Shown: positions 1 to 9,377, counted from the stretch's first letter. The stretch: 64,000 bases of DNA from Stenomitos rutilans HA7619-LM2 (GCA_019358945.1 JAHHIE010000010.1:1-64000), one strand, 5' to 3'. The notes: generated from the sequence alone by a model not told the origin. Numbers and translations: made by a program.

Positions 1-117
1 TACTTCAACTGGATTTGGCAACACAGCCGACTCAAAAACACTGCTGCTCAACGAGCAGGATTAACGACGCGATCGTGGCATTGGCATGACATTGCCACCT
101 ATCCCACATTAATCTAA
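1..117 (+). CDS. transposase, C-terminal end (partial at window edge)
   Basis: An open frame runs from the first base to a TAA at 115-117 and encodes about 38 residues. The pattern HSRLKNTAAQRAGL, then WHWHDI and a terminal YPTLI, resembles the C-terminus of DDE transposases common in cyanobacteria, where a short basic motif followed by T-A-A-Q-R-A-G-L closes the protein. The rest of the gene lies left of the window. The following 200 bases have no gene and probably include the right end of the element, but I could not identify its terminal repeat. The family is not certain from this fragment. Confidence 0.45.
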   Translation, partial: YFNWIWQHSRLKNTAAQRAGLTTRSWHWHDIATYPTLI

Positions 118-317
118 TGCACTGCCGATTATTCTGGAGACATTATTCACTACTGTTTTGTAACGCTGAGTCAAACGGTTGATGTTCTTTGTAACGAAAT
201 ACCTGAAGCATCCTGGATAACCCTGTTAGACTAGCGATGCTGTGCGCGGCCGTGCAGTAGTCTATTGTCATTTACACCACACTACACCCGTCCTGATATG
301 ACTGTGGCTTTTACCAA

Positions 318-890
318 TTAGTAGCTGCTATCAGTATATCTCTTAAAGTCCGATCGTGACAGCTTGTAAAGGCAGTGCTCTGCAAGAGGATGACCGATCG
401 AAATCCTTGGATGCAGAAAGGTTTCGGGCATCTTACGCATGTTTAAGCGTTCCATCACGGCCTGCGATCGCCGATTGGGAATGGCAGTAAACGAAACGAT
501 TTCCTCAAATTGGAGAACTTCAAAGCCAATGCGTAAGGCTTCTCTTGCTGCTTCCGTCGCGTAGCCCTTGCCCCAGTAGGGAAAGGCCAGCCGCCAACCC
601 ACTTCTACACAGGGCGAACATGGGAGATCTGGTGCAGGTATATTCAATCCTACAAAGCCAATAAATTCCCTGGTTGCCGTAATCTCAACGGCCCACCATC
701 CCCAACCTTGATCGCGAATCTTTGTTTCAATGCGATCCAGCAGCGCATCACTAGCAGCCTGATCGAGGAGGTTTGGAAAAAATTCCATCACGCGTGGATC
801 GGCGTTGAGCTGAGCAAAGGGTTCGCGATCGTCCGCACACCACTGACGCAGGTGAAGCCGTTCTGTATTGAATTCAATGAGCTTTGGCAT
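318..890 (-). CDS. GNAT family N-acetyltransferase (RimJ/RimL type)
   Basis: This 190-residue protein has the layout of RimJ/RimL-type GNAT acetyltransferases, which move an acetyl group from acetyl-CoA to an amine. The N-terminal strand TERLHLRQW (residues 9-17) is the usual opening. EVGWRL (about 96-101) leads into the acetyl-CoA pyrophosphate loop WGKGYATEA (106-114), and NRRSQAVMERLNM near residue 145 is the typical C-terminal helix before the last strands. Length is normal for the family. It stands alone, with a transposase end on one side and a non-coding stretch on the other. The substrate cannot be read; protein N-termini or small amines are both possible. Confidence 0.9.
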   Translation of the reverse strand: MPKLIEFNTERLHLRQWCADDREPFAQLNADPRVMEFFPNLLDQAASDALLDRIETKIRDQGWGWWAVEITATREFIGFVGLNIPAPDLPCSPCVEVGWRLAFPYWGKGYATEAAREALRIGFEVLQFEEIVSFTAIPNRRSQAVMERLNMRKMPETFLHPRISIGHPLAEHCLYKLSRSDFKRYTDSSY

Positions 891-1445
891 GATTAAACTT
901 GAGACATTAAAAATGAGGAGACTCTTGGAGCAGTCTAACCGTGTTTGAAGAAATGCTTAGGTTTGAAGAAACACTTAGGATCGCGGCTTAAATAACTTCG
1001 ACAAGTGAGATGTTCTGTAGGGGTCGTATAGCCGTGCGCCCGTACCTCAAGATCACACTTTAATTAATTCTCGTTCCTTAGCTGATCACAAATCCTTTAG
1101 AGGTGTATGTTTGCGTTCTACATTATGGCTCCTCGACAACTGCTTAAGATATCCTTTAGGGCAGCACGATCGTGTTGAGGTAATCTAAAAACGGCTTGAG
1201 GGATCTGCCTTTCTCACACTCAAAGCATTGTTGAAGCCATATGGAATGACCCGGTTCTATACGGATGGTTGGCTCAACAGTATGAACGCCATCTTGAGCC
1301 TATTGTTCATACTGTTGAGCCAACTGTGTAATCATCTCCATTTAGGGACTCGCTGGAAAATCACATTCCATTGCTCATCCACTCATCCGCGCCCTTCAAC
1401 CTGGGATTTTATTTGTCACCGATTCCCTTATTCTGCAAAAACTTG
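891..1445. other. non-coding stretch with a large palindrome
   Basis: No convincing gene was found here. Short open frames are present but have no family features and overlap a long perfect inverted repeat (listed separately at 1268-1324). The stretch lies between the divergent acetyltransferase and CheR genes, so it should carry the promoters of both; I could not pick out promoter elements with confidence. Confidence 0.5.
1268..1324. repeat. 20-bp perfect inverted repeat, 17-nt spacer
   Basis: The left arm at 1268-1287 (GTTGGCTCAACAGTATGAAC) is exactly complementary to the right arm at 1305-1324, with 17 bases between them. Pairing stops outside this range. No T-run follows, so a simple terminator is unlikely. 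It lies about 120 bases before the proposed CheR start. It could be a cruciform-forming site, an mRNA hairpin in the CheR leader, or the core of a small mobile element; the sequence alone does not decide. Confidence 0.85.
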
Positions 1446-2294
1446 ATGTTGAGTGATGACAATACGGCCTTTGAAGCTCTGCTAGAGTATCTGAAGCGAT
1501 CGCGGGGCTTTGACTTTTCGGGCTATAAACGGTCTAGCTTTCAACGGCGCGTGCAAAAGCAAATGCATCTTAGAGGCGCATCTTCCTATGAAGACTACAT
1601 CGATTATCTAGAAGTGCATCCAGAAGAGTTTGTCAGCCTGCTTAGCACCGTTTTAATTAACGTCACCAGCTTTTTTCGGGATGCGGCGGCTTGGAGCTAC
1701 CTGCAAGAGCAAGCGCTGCCCCCATTGTTGCTGGCAAAGTCTCCCAATGAGCCGATTCGCATCTGGAGTGTGGGCTGTGCGTCGGGCGAAGAAGCCCATA
1801 CCCTAGCCATGATTCTGACTGAATTATTGGGAGCCACTGCCTTTCGGCAGCGCGTAAAGCTCTACGCCACCGATATCGATGAAGACGCGTTGAGCCATGC
1901 TCGTCATGCAACTTACAGTCAGCGCGATCTAGAGCCACTGCCAGAAGGCTATCGGGAACGGTACTTTGAGCTAAGCGGCGATCGCTACATTTTTCGGGCT
2001 GACTTGCGCCGGGTGGTGATTTTTGGTCGCCATGACCTGGTGCAGGATGCGCCCATTTCGCGGCTAGATTTACTAGTTTGCCGCAACACGCTTATGTATT
2101 TTAATGCTCAGACGCAGGCTCGCATTCTATCGCGGCTGCATTTTGCCCTCAGCAATACCGGGGTTCTCTTTTTGGGTAAGGCAGAAATGCTGCTCACCCA
2201 TACTAATTTGTTTACGCCCATCAACCTCTCGCACCGCATCTTCGCCAAGGTGCCCAAGCCAAACCTCGGCGATCGCGTTTTAGAAACGCCCTGA
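1446..2294 (+). CDS. CheR-type protein-glutamate O-methyltransferase
   Basis: About 282 residues with the standard CheR order. A helical N-terminal domain contains YKRSSFQRRVQKQM (about 27-40), followed by INVTSFFRD (71-79). The SAM-binding motif I is in GCASGEEAHTL (110-120), and LLVCRNTLMYF marks the motif IV region. CheR enzymes methylate glutamates of chemoreceptors using S-adenosylmethionine. The ATG at 1446 is chosen because the upstream in-frame extension has no family similarity and runs into the palindromic region. No chemoreceptor, CheB or CheW gene is nearby. A hybrid sensor kinase follows on the same strand after 530 bases, so the enzyme may serve a signalling system other than flagellar chemotaxis. 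Confidence 0.9.
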   Translation: MLSDDNTAFEALLEYLKRSRGFDFSGYKRSSFQRRVQKQMHLRGASSYEDYIDYLEVHPEEFVSLLSTVLINVTSFFRDAAAWSYLQEQALPPLLLAKSPNEPIRIWSVGCASGEEAHTLAMILTELLGATAFRQRVKLYATDIDEDALSHARHATYSQRDLEPLPEGYRERYFELSGDRYIFRADLRRVVIFGRHDLVQDAPISRLDLLVCRNTLMYFNAQTQARILSRLHFALSNTGVLFLGKAEMLLTHTNLFTPINLSHRIFAKVPKPNLGDRVLETP

Positions 2295-2824
2295 AATTAG
2301 AGACAGCTTACTGTCTGCCTATATCCGCTACAAAATCTCGCCCGCATCTACCGCCCGCTAAAGCTACGGTCTTGCATGGAGGAGGGTTATAGTGAGGCGC
2401 GATCGCTCACACTGAATGAGGTGACTTGCTACCTGCTAATGACACAGAGCACTACCTGGAGGTGCGATTCATCCGCCATAGGCAAATAGCGATCGACTGG
2501 GCGTGAGCATCAGCTTCAAAGACGCCAACGCTTATCATACAGGCTTTACATGAGCTTACATGACATAAATCACTCCCTCTGCTCAGGCTTGAAGGTTCAA
2601 TTTAAGCATGATCAGGGCACCGCTCGTCTCAATTTAAATTTGCTAATTGGGTATCTTGTAACAGCATATTAAGTTCTGGCGACTCTTCCGCCTTGGTTCG
2701 AAGTCTTACCGATAGTTGTCATCAGTCCTTTTAAGGTGACCATCGCTTAAAGCGTTTCTTTAGACGCAAGCGCAACGGTCGTGATTGCCAATCAGTTACA
2801 TCCCACTGCATCATTCTAAAACTT
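2295..2824. other. intergenic region without a recognisable gene
   Basis: Between cheR and the histidine kinase there are 530 bases with several stop codons in all frames. I saw no transposon end, tRNA-like structure or strong terminator hairpin. Two HIP1-type GATCG cores occur. It probably contains the promoter for the downstream kinase. Confidence 0.4.
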
Positions 2825-5035
2825 ATGTTGATTGCGCCCCTACCTGATGATGAACCTGCCAGATTGCAAAGTCTTTGTCAGTACCGCATTTTGGATACTG
2901 AACCTGAAGTCGCGTTTGACGATCTCGCTAACTTAGCAGCCTGGGTCTGCAATACCCCGATCGCACTTGTGAGCTTGATAGGTGCTCAGCGCCAATGGTT
3001 TAAGGCAAAAGTGGGTATAGATGTGGTGGAAACCCCTCGTGAAATTGCTTTTTGCAGCCATACCATTTTGCAATCTGACCTTTTGCTCGTGACAGATACG
3101 TTGGTTGATGAGCGCTTTGCAACTCATCCAGCAGTAGTGGCTGAACCTCACGTTCGCTTTTATGCCGGGATGCCACTGGTTATGCCAGATGGTCACGCAT
3201 TAGGAACACTATGCGTAGTTGATTTTGTCCCACGTGAACTCACGTTCAGGCAAATTGACTCATTGAAAGCACTGGCTCGTCGAGTCATCGCACAGCTAGA
3301 ACTACGACGGCAACTGCTGGAGGCCAACTACCAGATGCGTGAGCTTCAGCACAGTGAATTGGCCCTACGCGAAAGTGAAGCCCGGTTTCGGACGATCGCC
3401 GATAGTGCTCCAGTGCTGATCTGGATTGATGATCCTGTAGAAGGCTGCATTTTCCATAACCAGACCTGGCTCAATTTTACAGGTCGAACGTCTGCCGAAG
3501 AAGCCGGTGATGGTTGGCATAAAGGCGTACATCCGGACGATCGCTTATTCTGGTCGCAACGCTATGCCTTAGCCGTTGAGGCTCGTGAACCGTTTACCGC
3601 CGAGTATCGCCTCAAACGGGCAGATGGCGAGTATCGTTGGGTACTAGAAACTGGCGTGCCTCGGTTTTTACCAAATGGGCGGTTCAATGGTTTTATTGGC
3701 TCTTGCGTAGACATTACCGATCGTAAAGAGGCAGAGCAAGATCGCCAACTCCTGAAATCCGTCACTCACGCGATCATGACCTCTGCCGACTTTCATTCTG
3801 CTTTGCAGGTGGCGCTTCAAAAAGTGTGCGAAGCAACCCAGTGGGAGTTTGGGGAAGCGTGGGTACCGAATCCGGATAAAACGGTCATCGAATGTAGCCC
3901 TGCCTGGTATAGCAAAACAGATCGTCTGACGGAATTTAGACGGCAAAGTGAAGCGTTTACATTCTCTCTGAACTCCGGCCTTCCGGGTCGCATTTGGGCT
4001 TCTAAGCGCACCGAATGGCATCAAGATGTTTCGTTAGAACCGACTTACTGTCGAGCAGAAGTGGCAATGCAGGCGGGGCTAAAGGCAACGCTAGGCATTC
4101 CACTGCTGGCAAACGATGATGTCATTGCAATCCTCGTCTTCTATATGTTTGAAGCTCGTCAGGAAGATCAGCGGCTGATTGACCTGATTGCAGCTTCCAC
4201 TGAACTAGGTTTGTTTATCCAACGAAAGCAGGCTGAAGAGGAGATGCAGAAGTCCCTGGTAAAAGAGCAAGAACTTAATCGCTTCAAGTCCAACTTTATT
4301 GCCAATATGTCTCATGAACTGCGAACGCCGCTAACTTCAGTCTTAGGGCTGTCAACTGTGCTGCTGCAACAGCATTTTGGCACTCTCAATCCTAAGCAGA
4401 AGCAGTATCTTGATCTGATTCATAGCAGTGGTAATCATCTGCTGAAGCTGATTAATGATTTGCTAGACCTTGCCAAAATTGAAGCGGGTAAGCAGGAGCT
4501 AAACAAGACAGTCGTTAATGTTGTTCAACTGTGTCAGAACGCGATCGAGATGGTGGATGTCCGCGCGATCGAAAAACAGCAGATCATTTCTCTAAATTTG
4601 CCACTGGCTGTGGAGTCGGTTGTGGCAGACAAACAGCGTGTAATGCAAATTCTGCTGAACTACCTGTCGAATGCCGTAAAGTTTACACCCGTAGACGGCA
4701 CGATTACCATCAGCAGTCGCTTGGCATCGAGACTGGAGTTAGAAAACAGCACACTGCCACCCATTGCCACAGACACTAGTGCTATGACCATCACGCCTGA
4801 TGACCGCTTTCTGGTACTAGAGGTAACGGATACCGGCATTGGTGTTGCACCAGAAAAACAGCATTTGCTGTTTCAATCCTTTCAACAGCTCGATGTTGCC
4901 AGCGATCGCAAGTATGAAGGATCAGGTTTAGGGCTTTCTCTCACCAAGCAGTTGGCAGAGCTGCATGGTGGACGCGTCTCCGTTTGTTCAACACTGGGAA
5001 GCGGCAGTACGTTTTGTGTTTGGCTGCCGTTGTAG
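2825..5035 (+). CDS. sensor histidine kinase, GAF-PAS-GAF-HisKA-HATPase
   Basis: This 736-residue protein has five domains in order: GAF (about 15-160, with a GTLCVVD strand); PAS/PAC (about 180-305, with FRTIADSAPVLIW and ending SCVDITDRK); a second GAF (about 310-475); HisKA with MSHELRTPLTS, phospho-accepting His near residue 497; and a HATPase domain with NYLSNAVKF (N box), VTDTGIG (G1) and GSGLGLSL (G2). There is no membrane segment, so it is a cytoplasmic sensor that autophosphorylates in response to a ligand or chromophore. The first GAF lacks an obvious bilin-binding Cys-His pair, so I do not call it a phytochrome. No response regulator is adjacent; its partner is probably elsewhere. 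Confidence 0.93.
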   Translation: MLIAPLPDDEPARLQSLCQYRILDTEPEVAFDDLANLAAWVCNTPIALVSLIGAQRQWFKAKVGIDVVETPREIAFCSHTILQSDLLLVTDTLVDERFATHPAVVAEPHVRFYAGMPLVMPDGHALGTLCVVDFVPRELTFRQIDSLKALARRVIAQLELRRQLLEANYQMRELQHSELALRESEARFRTIADSAPVLIWIDDPVEGCIFHNQTWLNFTGRTSAEEAGDGWHKGVHPDDRLFWSQRYALAVEAREPFTAEYRLKRADGEYRWVLETGVPRFLPNGRFNGFIGSCVDITDRKEAEQDRQLLKSVTHAIMTSADFHSALQVALQKVCEATQWEFGEAWVPNPDKTVIECSPAWYSKTDRLTEFRRQSEAFTFSLNSGLPGRIWASKRTEWHQDVSLEPTYCRAEVAMQAGLKATLGIPLLANDDVIAILVFYMFEARQEDQRLIDLIAASTELGLFIQRKQAEEEMQKSLVKEQELNRFKSNFIANMSHELRTPLTSVLGLSTVLLQQHFGTLNPKQKQYLDLIHSSGNHLLKLINDLLDLAKIEAGKQELNKTVVNVVQLCQNAIEMVDVRAIEKQQIISLNLPLAVESVVADKQRVMQILLNYLSNAVKFTPVDGTITISSRLASRLELENSTLPPIATDTSAMTITPDDRFLVLEVTDTGIGVAPEKQHLLFQSFQQLDVASDRKYEGSGLGLSLTKQLAELHGGRVSVCSTLGSGSTFCVWLPL

Positions 5036-5146
5036 CGTCCAACTCTACTCAACCGTATTTGTGGTTATCACGAGTGCAAGCTTAAACTGTAAGCTTTAGC
5101 CTGGATGAGTTCTGCAGTGCAGTAGAGCGGGCAGGAGGTTAAGCAG

Positions 5147-5767
5147 ATGCCCAATGCGATGAATGACACCCCCAGATTAGAATATCCGCTGCTGTGGGCA
5201 ATGGGACGACCACGCGCCGAGCAAAGAGAACCTGTGCGATCGAAAATATCGCTGGCCCGCGCTACAGATGATTTGCTGTACGAACTTCAGTTGCTTAACG
5301 CAACCGCCATCATCATCAGTTGCAACGTGGAGCCGCTAAAACAGTTTCCCGGTTACCCTGAACAGTACGAAGCGCCGATCGATCCAGGTGTTGCGGTCTA
5401 TTTTACGCTTAGTGGCGTATCTTACCTTTTTGCCTGCGATGACTTTGACGGTGCTCAGGGAAATATGCGTGCCATTGGTCAATTGCTCCGTGAAAAACGT
5501 ATGCTGAGCCAGCTTCACCCGTGTGCGTCGATCGAGCGTGAATTTGCTGGGTACAAAACTGCCACCATTCCAGTGGAAGCCTCGCCTCGTCGCAAACCCT
5601 GGTGGAAAGTGCTGTACGTCGCACCAGATGCACCGCTTATCGTGGTTGAGGCAGCGTACAAAAGTTTAGCCAGAACGGTTCATAGCGACATCACTCAAAA
5701 TAGCAATGATGCCGCCATGTCAGAACTCAATCGAGCGATTGAAGAAGCACGATTGATGCGGCTTTAG
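5147..5767 (+). CDS. J-domain-like protein with degenerate HPD motif
   Basis: The protein has 206 residues. The first 140, containing GRPRAEQRE, LLNATAIIISCNVEP, GVAVYF and an FAGYK segment, resemble a family of bacterial proteins that carry a C-terminal DnaJ-like domain. That domain is visible from about residue 152: WWKVLYVAPDAP, then AYKSLARTVHSD (170-181). In a working J domain the loop is His-Pro-Asp, which stimulates DnaK ATPase; here it is His-Ser-Asp (179-181). The protein may therefore be a non-canonical J protein unable to activate Hsp70 normally. It starts 112 bases after the kinase gene on the same strand, with the purine-rich AGGAGG just upstream of ATG 5147 acting as a strong ribosome-binding site. 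Confidence 0.75.
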   Translation: MPNAMNDTPRLEYPLLWAMGRPRAEQREPVRSKISLARATDDLLYELQLLNATAIIISCNVEPLKQFPGYPEQYEAPIDPGVAVYFTLSGVSYLFACDDFDGAQGNMRAIGQLLREKRMLSQLHPCASIEREFAGYKTATIPVEASPRRKPWWKVLYVAPDAPLIVVEAAYKSLARTVHSDITQNSNDAAMSELNRAIEEARLMRL

Positions 5768-6005
5768 GCAGGTTTACCAAAAAAATAAATTTATCGATCG
5801 GGATCGTGCAGTAAGATACATCGGGCACCTTCAGGCGAGAGCCTCAAAGACACTTTCAGCAGTAACGGTTTAGCCGTAAAAGGTGGCTTTATCCGGATTG
5901 CTGCTCGCAAAGTTCGTCAATGTAGCAGAAATCCGTAACAGAACCTCATTCACCGATTGTGTGCAGCGAAAACAGATTATCGACTCCTCAGGCCGTTGAG
6001 GAGCA

Positions 6006-6677
6006 ATGGACATGACACAGCACTTAACCCCTTCATGGGGCCATCGGCTCGCTCTCGTCAGTCAGATTTTCCTTCTGACAAGTGTAGGACTGGCAACTGC
6101 GTTCTCCCTTGAGACTGAGCAGGCAACCGTCAAAGCGTCCGAAGCTAGCTCCGGTCAGGTAGCTACGTCAGGCGGTACTTGGCGCGGAGCTTCTTTCCCA
6201 GTGGAGAATTTTCAGGCGTATACTTCTCCCTTTGGTTATCGGGGGTCTCCTGATGGCTCTCCCGGTCAAGAGTTTCATCGCGGGTTAGATATGGCGGCTC
6301 CCGAAGGCAGCTATATTCGCAACTGGTGGGCAGGTAAGGTCGTCGAAGTCTCCGACGATAGCGCATGTGGTACGTCGATCGTCATCCAGTCGGGTGAGTG
6401 GGAACACGTCTACTGCCACATGAAAGGGCACGTAGAATCCGCAAACGGCTCACGGTATCTGAGCGATCGCGGTGGTGGCATTCAGCTTTCTGAAGGGCAG
6501 GTTGTGCCAGCAGGTGTTCGTATTGGTCGAGTCGGCATGACAGGACGTACTACCGGGCCACACCTCCACTGGGGCCTTAAATACATCGGAAAATGGGTCG
6601 ATCCAGCGCTAGTGCTACGTGCCATGTACGCAGAACAAGTGCGTGCCAGAGCGCTTTCAACTCGCTCGCAGGGATAG
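6006..6677 (+). CDS. M23 (LytM-type) peptidoglycan endopeptidase, secreted
   Basis: This 223-residue protein has an N-terminal hydrophobic segment (about 13-34) that reads as a signal peptide or anchor. An M23 metallopeptidase domain follows. The zinc ligands are visible: FHRGLDMAAP gives His91 and Asp95, and GPHLHWG gives the His-x-His pair near 186-188. Such enzymes cut peptide cross-links in the cell wall, in the periplasm. No LysM or SH3 binding domain is present, so it is a compact version. The ATG at 6006 is preceded by GAGGAGC. The 238-base leader contains small hairpins (AGGC-GAGA-GCCT and ACGG-TTTAG-CCGT), but I could not match it to a known riboswitch. Confidence 0.9.
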   Translation: MDMTQHLTPSWGHRLALVSQIFLLTSVGLATAFSLETEQATVKASEASSGQVATSGGTWRGASFPVENFQAYTSPFGYRGSPDGSPGQEFHRGLDMAAPEGSYIRNWWAGKVVEVSDDSACGTSIVIQSGEWEHVYCHMKGHVESANGSRYLSDRGGGIQLSEGQVVPAGVRIGRVGMTGRTTGPHLHWGLKYIGKWVDPALVLRAMYAEQVRARALSTRSQG

Positions 6678-6812
6678 GTTCCAGGCTGAAAGCTAGCGCA
6701 ACTCTAACAAGACTGACGCATTCTGACTGAAACCTTGGAGATTTGACCGACCATATCTGGTGACAATGCCAGATGCTTGGTCAAAACCTCCGAGGTTTGC
6801 GTAAGCCCCAGA

Positions 6813-7838
6813 CTAAATACCACTACCAGCATTTTGCAGCACAAACGATTTTGCTTTCTTGGGTTTTAGATAAACTTTTTGCTTCGGCTTGAGGTCTAAT
6901 TGGTCAAACTTTTCTCGCGTCAAGAAAGCATTGACAACCTGCCCATCTTCTAGCGTTAGCTCCGCCTGAATCTCCCAACCCAAATGCACCAGCCTCTCTA
7001 GGATTGCAGGTGCGCTTGCAACTCCGGGTGTTGTTTCAATCACGATATCGTGGGGACGCAGGAATGTTTCAGCCTGTGCCGCATCAATACCATTGCGCTG
7101 AAAAATTTGGGAATGACTGGGAAGCACGTTGACTGGCCCAATGAAGCCCATGACAAACGGCGTGGTTGGATGGTCGTAAATTTCAGCCGGACTGCCGACC
7201 TGCTCCACTTTGCCGTGATTCATCACCACTAGTTCGTCAGAGACTTCCATTGCCTCTTCCTGGTCATGGGTGACAAAGACCGTCGTGACATTTACCTCGT
7301 CATGCAGATGGCGTAACCAACTCCGCAGATCTTTCCGCACTTTGGCATCCAACGCTCCAAACGGTTCATCCAGCAGCAAGACGTTTGGTTCGATCGCCAA
7401 CGCTCTCGCCAGCGCCACCCGTTGACGTTGCCCACCCGAAAGCTGAGACGGATAGCGATCGCCCAAACCGTGTAACTGCACCAGGCTCAACAGTTCGTTC
7501 ACTCGTTCGGCAATGCGATTTTTCTTCCACTTCGCAATTTCCAGCCCAAACCCAATATTCTGGCGAATCGTCAGATGCTTAAACAGGGCATAATGCTGAA
7601 AGACAAACCCAACCTGACGATCTTGCACACTGGCATGCGTTGCGTCTTTCCCTGTAAGCAAAATCTTGCCGCTGTCAGGTTTTTCTAAACCAGCAATTAG
7701 CCGTAAGAGCGTTGACTTTCCAGAGCCAGACGGGCCTAACAGCGCTACGAGCGAACCTGTTTTGATTTCAACGCTGACCTCGTCAACTGCTTTGAAATTG
7801 CCGAACTGCTTTGAAACGTTGTCAACGGTAATTCCCAC
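6813..7838 (-). CDS. cysA: sulfate/thiosulfate ABC transporter ATP-binding protein CysA
   Basis: A 341-residue ABC ATPase with Walker [10 protein letters not shown] (35-43), Q-loop FVFQHYALF, signature LSGGQ (133-137), Walker B LLLDEP (154-159) and the H-loop THDQEEAM. The opening [11 protein letters not shown] and the C-terminal extension, with [12 protein letters not shown]-like and FLRPHDI segments, are typical of CysA, which powers sulfate or thiosulfate import with CysT, CysW and a periplasmic binding protein. Those partners are not in this window, so cysA is separated from its permease genes. Related molybdate or spermidine ATPases look similar, but the GPVNVLP and LRPHDI features favour CysA. 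Confidence 0.88.
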   Translation of the reverse strand: MGITVDNVSKQFGNFKAVDEVSVEIKTGSLVALLGPSGSGKSTLLRLIAGLEKPDSGKILLTGKDATHASVQDRQVGFVFQHYALFKHLTIRQNIGFGLEIAKWKKNRIAERVNELLSLVQLHGLGDRYPSQLSGGQRQRVALARALAIEPNVLLLDEPFGALDAKVRKDLRSWLRHLHDEVNVTTVFVTHDQEEAMEVSDELVVMNHGKVEQVGSPAEIYDHPTTPFVMGFIGPVNVLPSHSQIFQRNGIDAAQAETFLRPHDIVIETTPGVASAPAILERLVHLGWEIQAELTLEDGQVVNAFLTREKFDQLDLKPKQKVYLKPKKAKSFVLQNAGSGI

Positions 7839-8234
7839 GGTGTGAACTCCTAGTCACTGTAGAACAAATCTGACCCCAAAACCCAGCTTTTTGATTGGGA
7901 TACCGTAGTTCTACCATAAATTCACGCAAGTTGGTCTAACAAGCTGCAACTTCAATAGACTTCCTGCATGAATCAGATTTTGCCCCCCCATCCCCCCAAA
8001 TTTGGGGGGCATCAGTTTTAGCTTCCCCCAAACTTGGGGGACGGGAGGGGGCTTTTAAGTATTCGCGCAGGAGGTCTAATGCTTTGTAGCCTGCTGGCAT
8101 TGCTGAGGGCAGGAGGTAGGACATTTTCTTGCTCTTTGCTTCAGCGTTCAACACATGTATGGGGCATTCTGCATGACCTGGGTGGTTTCAACGTGCCGAT
8201 TTCTAAAGCACCGATCGCAAAGTCCGCTGCCTTA
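7839..8234. other. intergenic region carrying a small foldback element
   Basis: This lies between the start of cysA and the stop of the AI-2E transporter, both on the minus strand. It holds the inverted-repeat element at 7956-8078. The remaining sequence contains no gene that I can support; short frames in it have no family features. Confidence 0.5.
7956..8078. mobile_element. MITE-like foldback element, type 2 (123 bp)
   Basis: The ends are imperfect inverted repeats: TAGACTTCCTGCATGAAT at the left and, as reverse complement, TAGACCTCCTGCGCGAAT at the right (15 of 18 match). Between them are complementary C-rich and G-rich tracts (CCCCCC..AAATTTGGGGGG and CCCCCAAACTTGGGGG), so the whole unit can fold back. 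No open frame is present. The design is like the TAGGACTTACGCA elements elsewhere in the window but the termini differ, so I treat it as a separate family. I found no exact target duplication. Confidence 0.6.
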
Positions 8235-9377
8235 TCAAGATGGGGTTAAGCCTTGGGAGGTCGTTTCTGCGATCGGTTGCGATGGTTCTTGCGACCCGAT
8301 CGCGTGCGTTGCTGTAACCCCACCATTGTTCTCCTGCTCATCTTTCGCTGGTAGGTTCAGGTCTTCTAGCACGTCCTGAATGAAACCTGCTACCGGGACT
8401 GCCGTCAAAAGTCCTGGTAAACCAGCGATCTTCGTGCCAATCAGGAGCGATATGACCACCCAAATGGGCTTGAGTCCTGTGAAGCCACCCAATACACGCG
8501 GTGCGATCGCCTGATCGACTAACTGATCAATCACAGCAGCCGTGACCAGCGTTTTGATCCCTAACCCTAAATCTTGCGCTGCTACCAGGATGCTAATCAG
8601 CCCGAAACTCAGCACATCCCCAAATGGAATGAGAGTCATCAGCCCCACTAACAGCCCAAGCAGCAGACTATAGGGCACGTTGAGCAAAAAGAATGCGATC
8701 GTTAGCGCGGTGCCCATAATTAATCCCATCGCTGCTTGACCGATAAAGTAACGATGGAAATTGCTTTCTAGCTGTTGGCCCATACGATCGCGGTATTTTA
8801 GCGGCACCCACCGAAGCACCCCATCCCAAACACGCCGACCATCCAGCAGCAAATAGAGTGTCAGGACAATGACCAGCAAAGCTTCTGAAAGGCTACCGAT
8901 CGCGTCCAGGGTCAGCGTCAGTGTTTCATCAGCCACTCCTTGTACTTCTGTTGGCAAGCGATCGGACAACTGAGCAATTAAGCGGCTCAAATTAATGGGC
9001 AACCGATGGCTGACAGCCCACCCTTGCAGTGCCTCTAATTTTTGACCAACAGCATTCACCCAATCTGGCAGCAGTGTGACGATTTCGGTCAGTTGCGCTA
9101 CCACCGTCGGAAACAGTGTGATGCCAAGCATTACCAGCACCAGCAGGCTGATGACCAGCACAATTAAGACGGCATAGCCTCGTGTGATGCCGCGCTGACA
9201 CAAAAACCGCACGGGGTAGTTGAGCACATAGGCCAGTACCGCAGAGAGGACAAAAATTGTAAAAAGTGGCTCAAAGTAATCCATGAGCTGGAGTAAAACC
9301 CAACCGTTGAGGACTATCAGCGGCAGAGCCAGCCGGGTTTTGAGCCATTGGTTCCAGTTATTGGGCAGTGCAGGCAT
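8235..9377 (-). CDS. AI-2E family transporter (UPF0118/PerM-like)
   Basis: A 380-residue polytopic membrane protein. Hydrophobic segments cluster as three near the N-terminus (about 15-90), one around 160-185, and a C-terminal group of four (about 215-340), the usual arrangement of the AI-2 exporter/PerM superfamily. The conserved tail region GLMTLIPFGDVLSFG followed by QAIAPRVLGGFTGLKPIWVV-like sequence is diagnostic. The last 40 residues are hydrophilic and variable. Members export diverse small compounds, or in some cases ions; the substrate is unknown here. It is the third of several minus-strand transport genes but is not clearly co-transcribed, since about 180 bases of repeats separate it from dppC. 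Confidence 0.9.
   Translation of the reverse strand: MPALPNNWNQWLKTRLALPLIVLNGWVLLQLMDYFEPLFTIFVLSAVLAYVLNYPVRFLCQRGITRGYAVLIVLVISLLVLVMLGITLFPTVVAQLTEIVTLLPDWVNAVGQKLEALQGWAVSHRLPINLSRLIAQLSDRLPTEVQGVADETLTLTLDAIGSLSEALLVIVLTLYLLLDGRRVWDGVLRWVPLKYRDRMGQQLESNFHRYFIGQAAMGLIMGTALTIAFFLLNVPYSLLLGLLVGLMTLIPFGDVLSFGLISILVAAQDLGLGIKTLVTAAVIDQLVDQAIAPRVLGGFTGLKPIWVVISLLIGTKIAGLPGLLTAVPVAGFIQDVLEDLNLPAKDEQENNGGVTATHAIGSQEPSQPIAETTSQGLTPS

Noticed and set aside
1228-1446. 72-codon frame before cheR
   Set aside because: It spans both arms of the palindrome and ends at the CheR start; composition is not protein-like.
2825-3330. First GAF domain of the kinase as a bilin-binding phytochrome domain
   Set aside because: The Cys-His chromophore pair is not visible; it is a general GAF domain.
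5768-6005. c-di-AMP (ydaO-type) or other riboswitch before the M23 peptidase
   Set aside because: Such switches often precede wall hydrolase genes, but I could not match the conserved core; only small local hairpins are visible.
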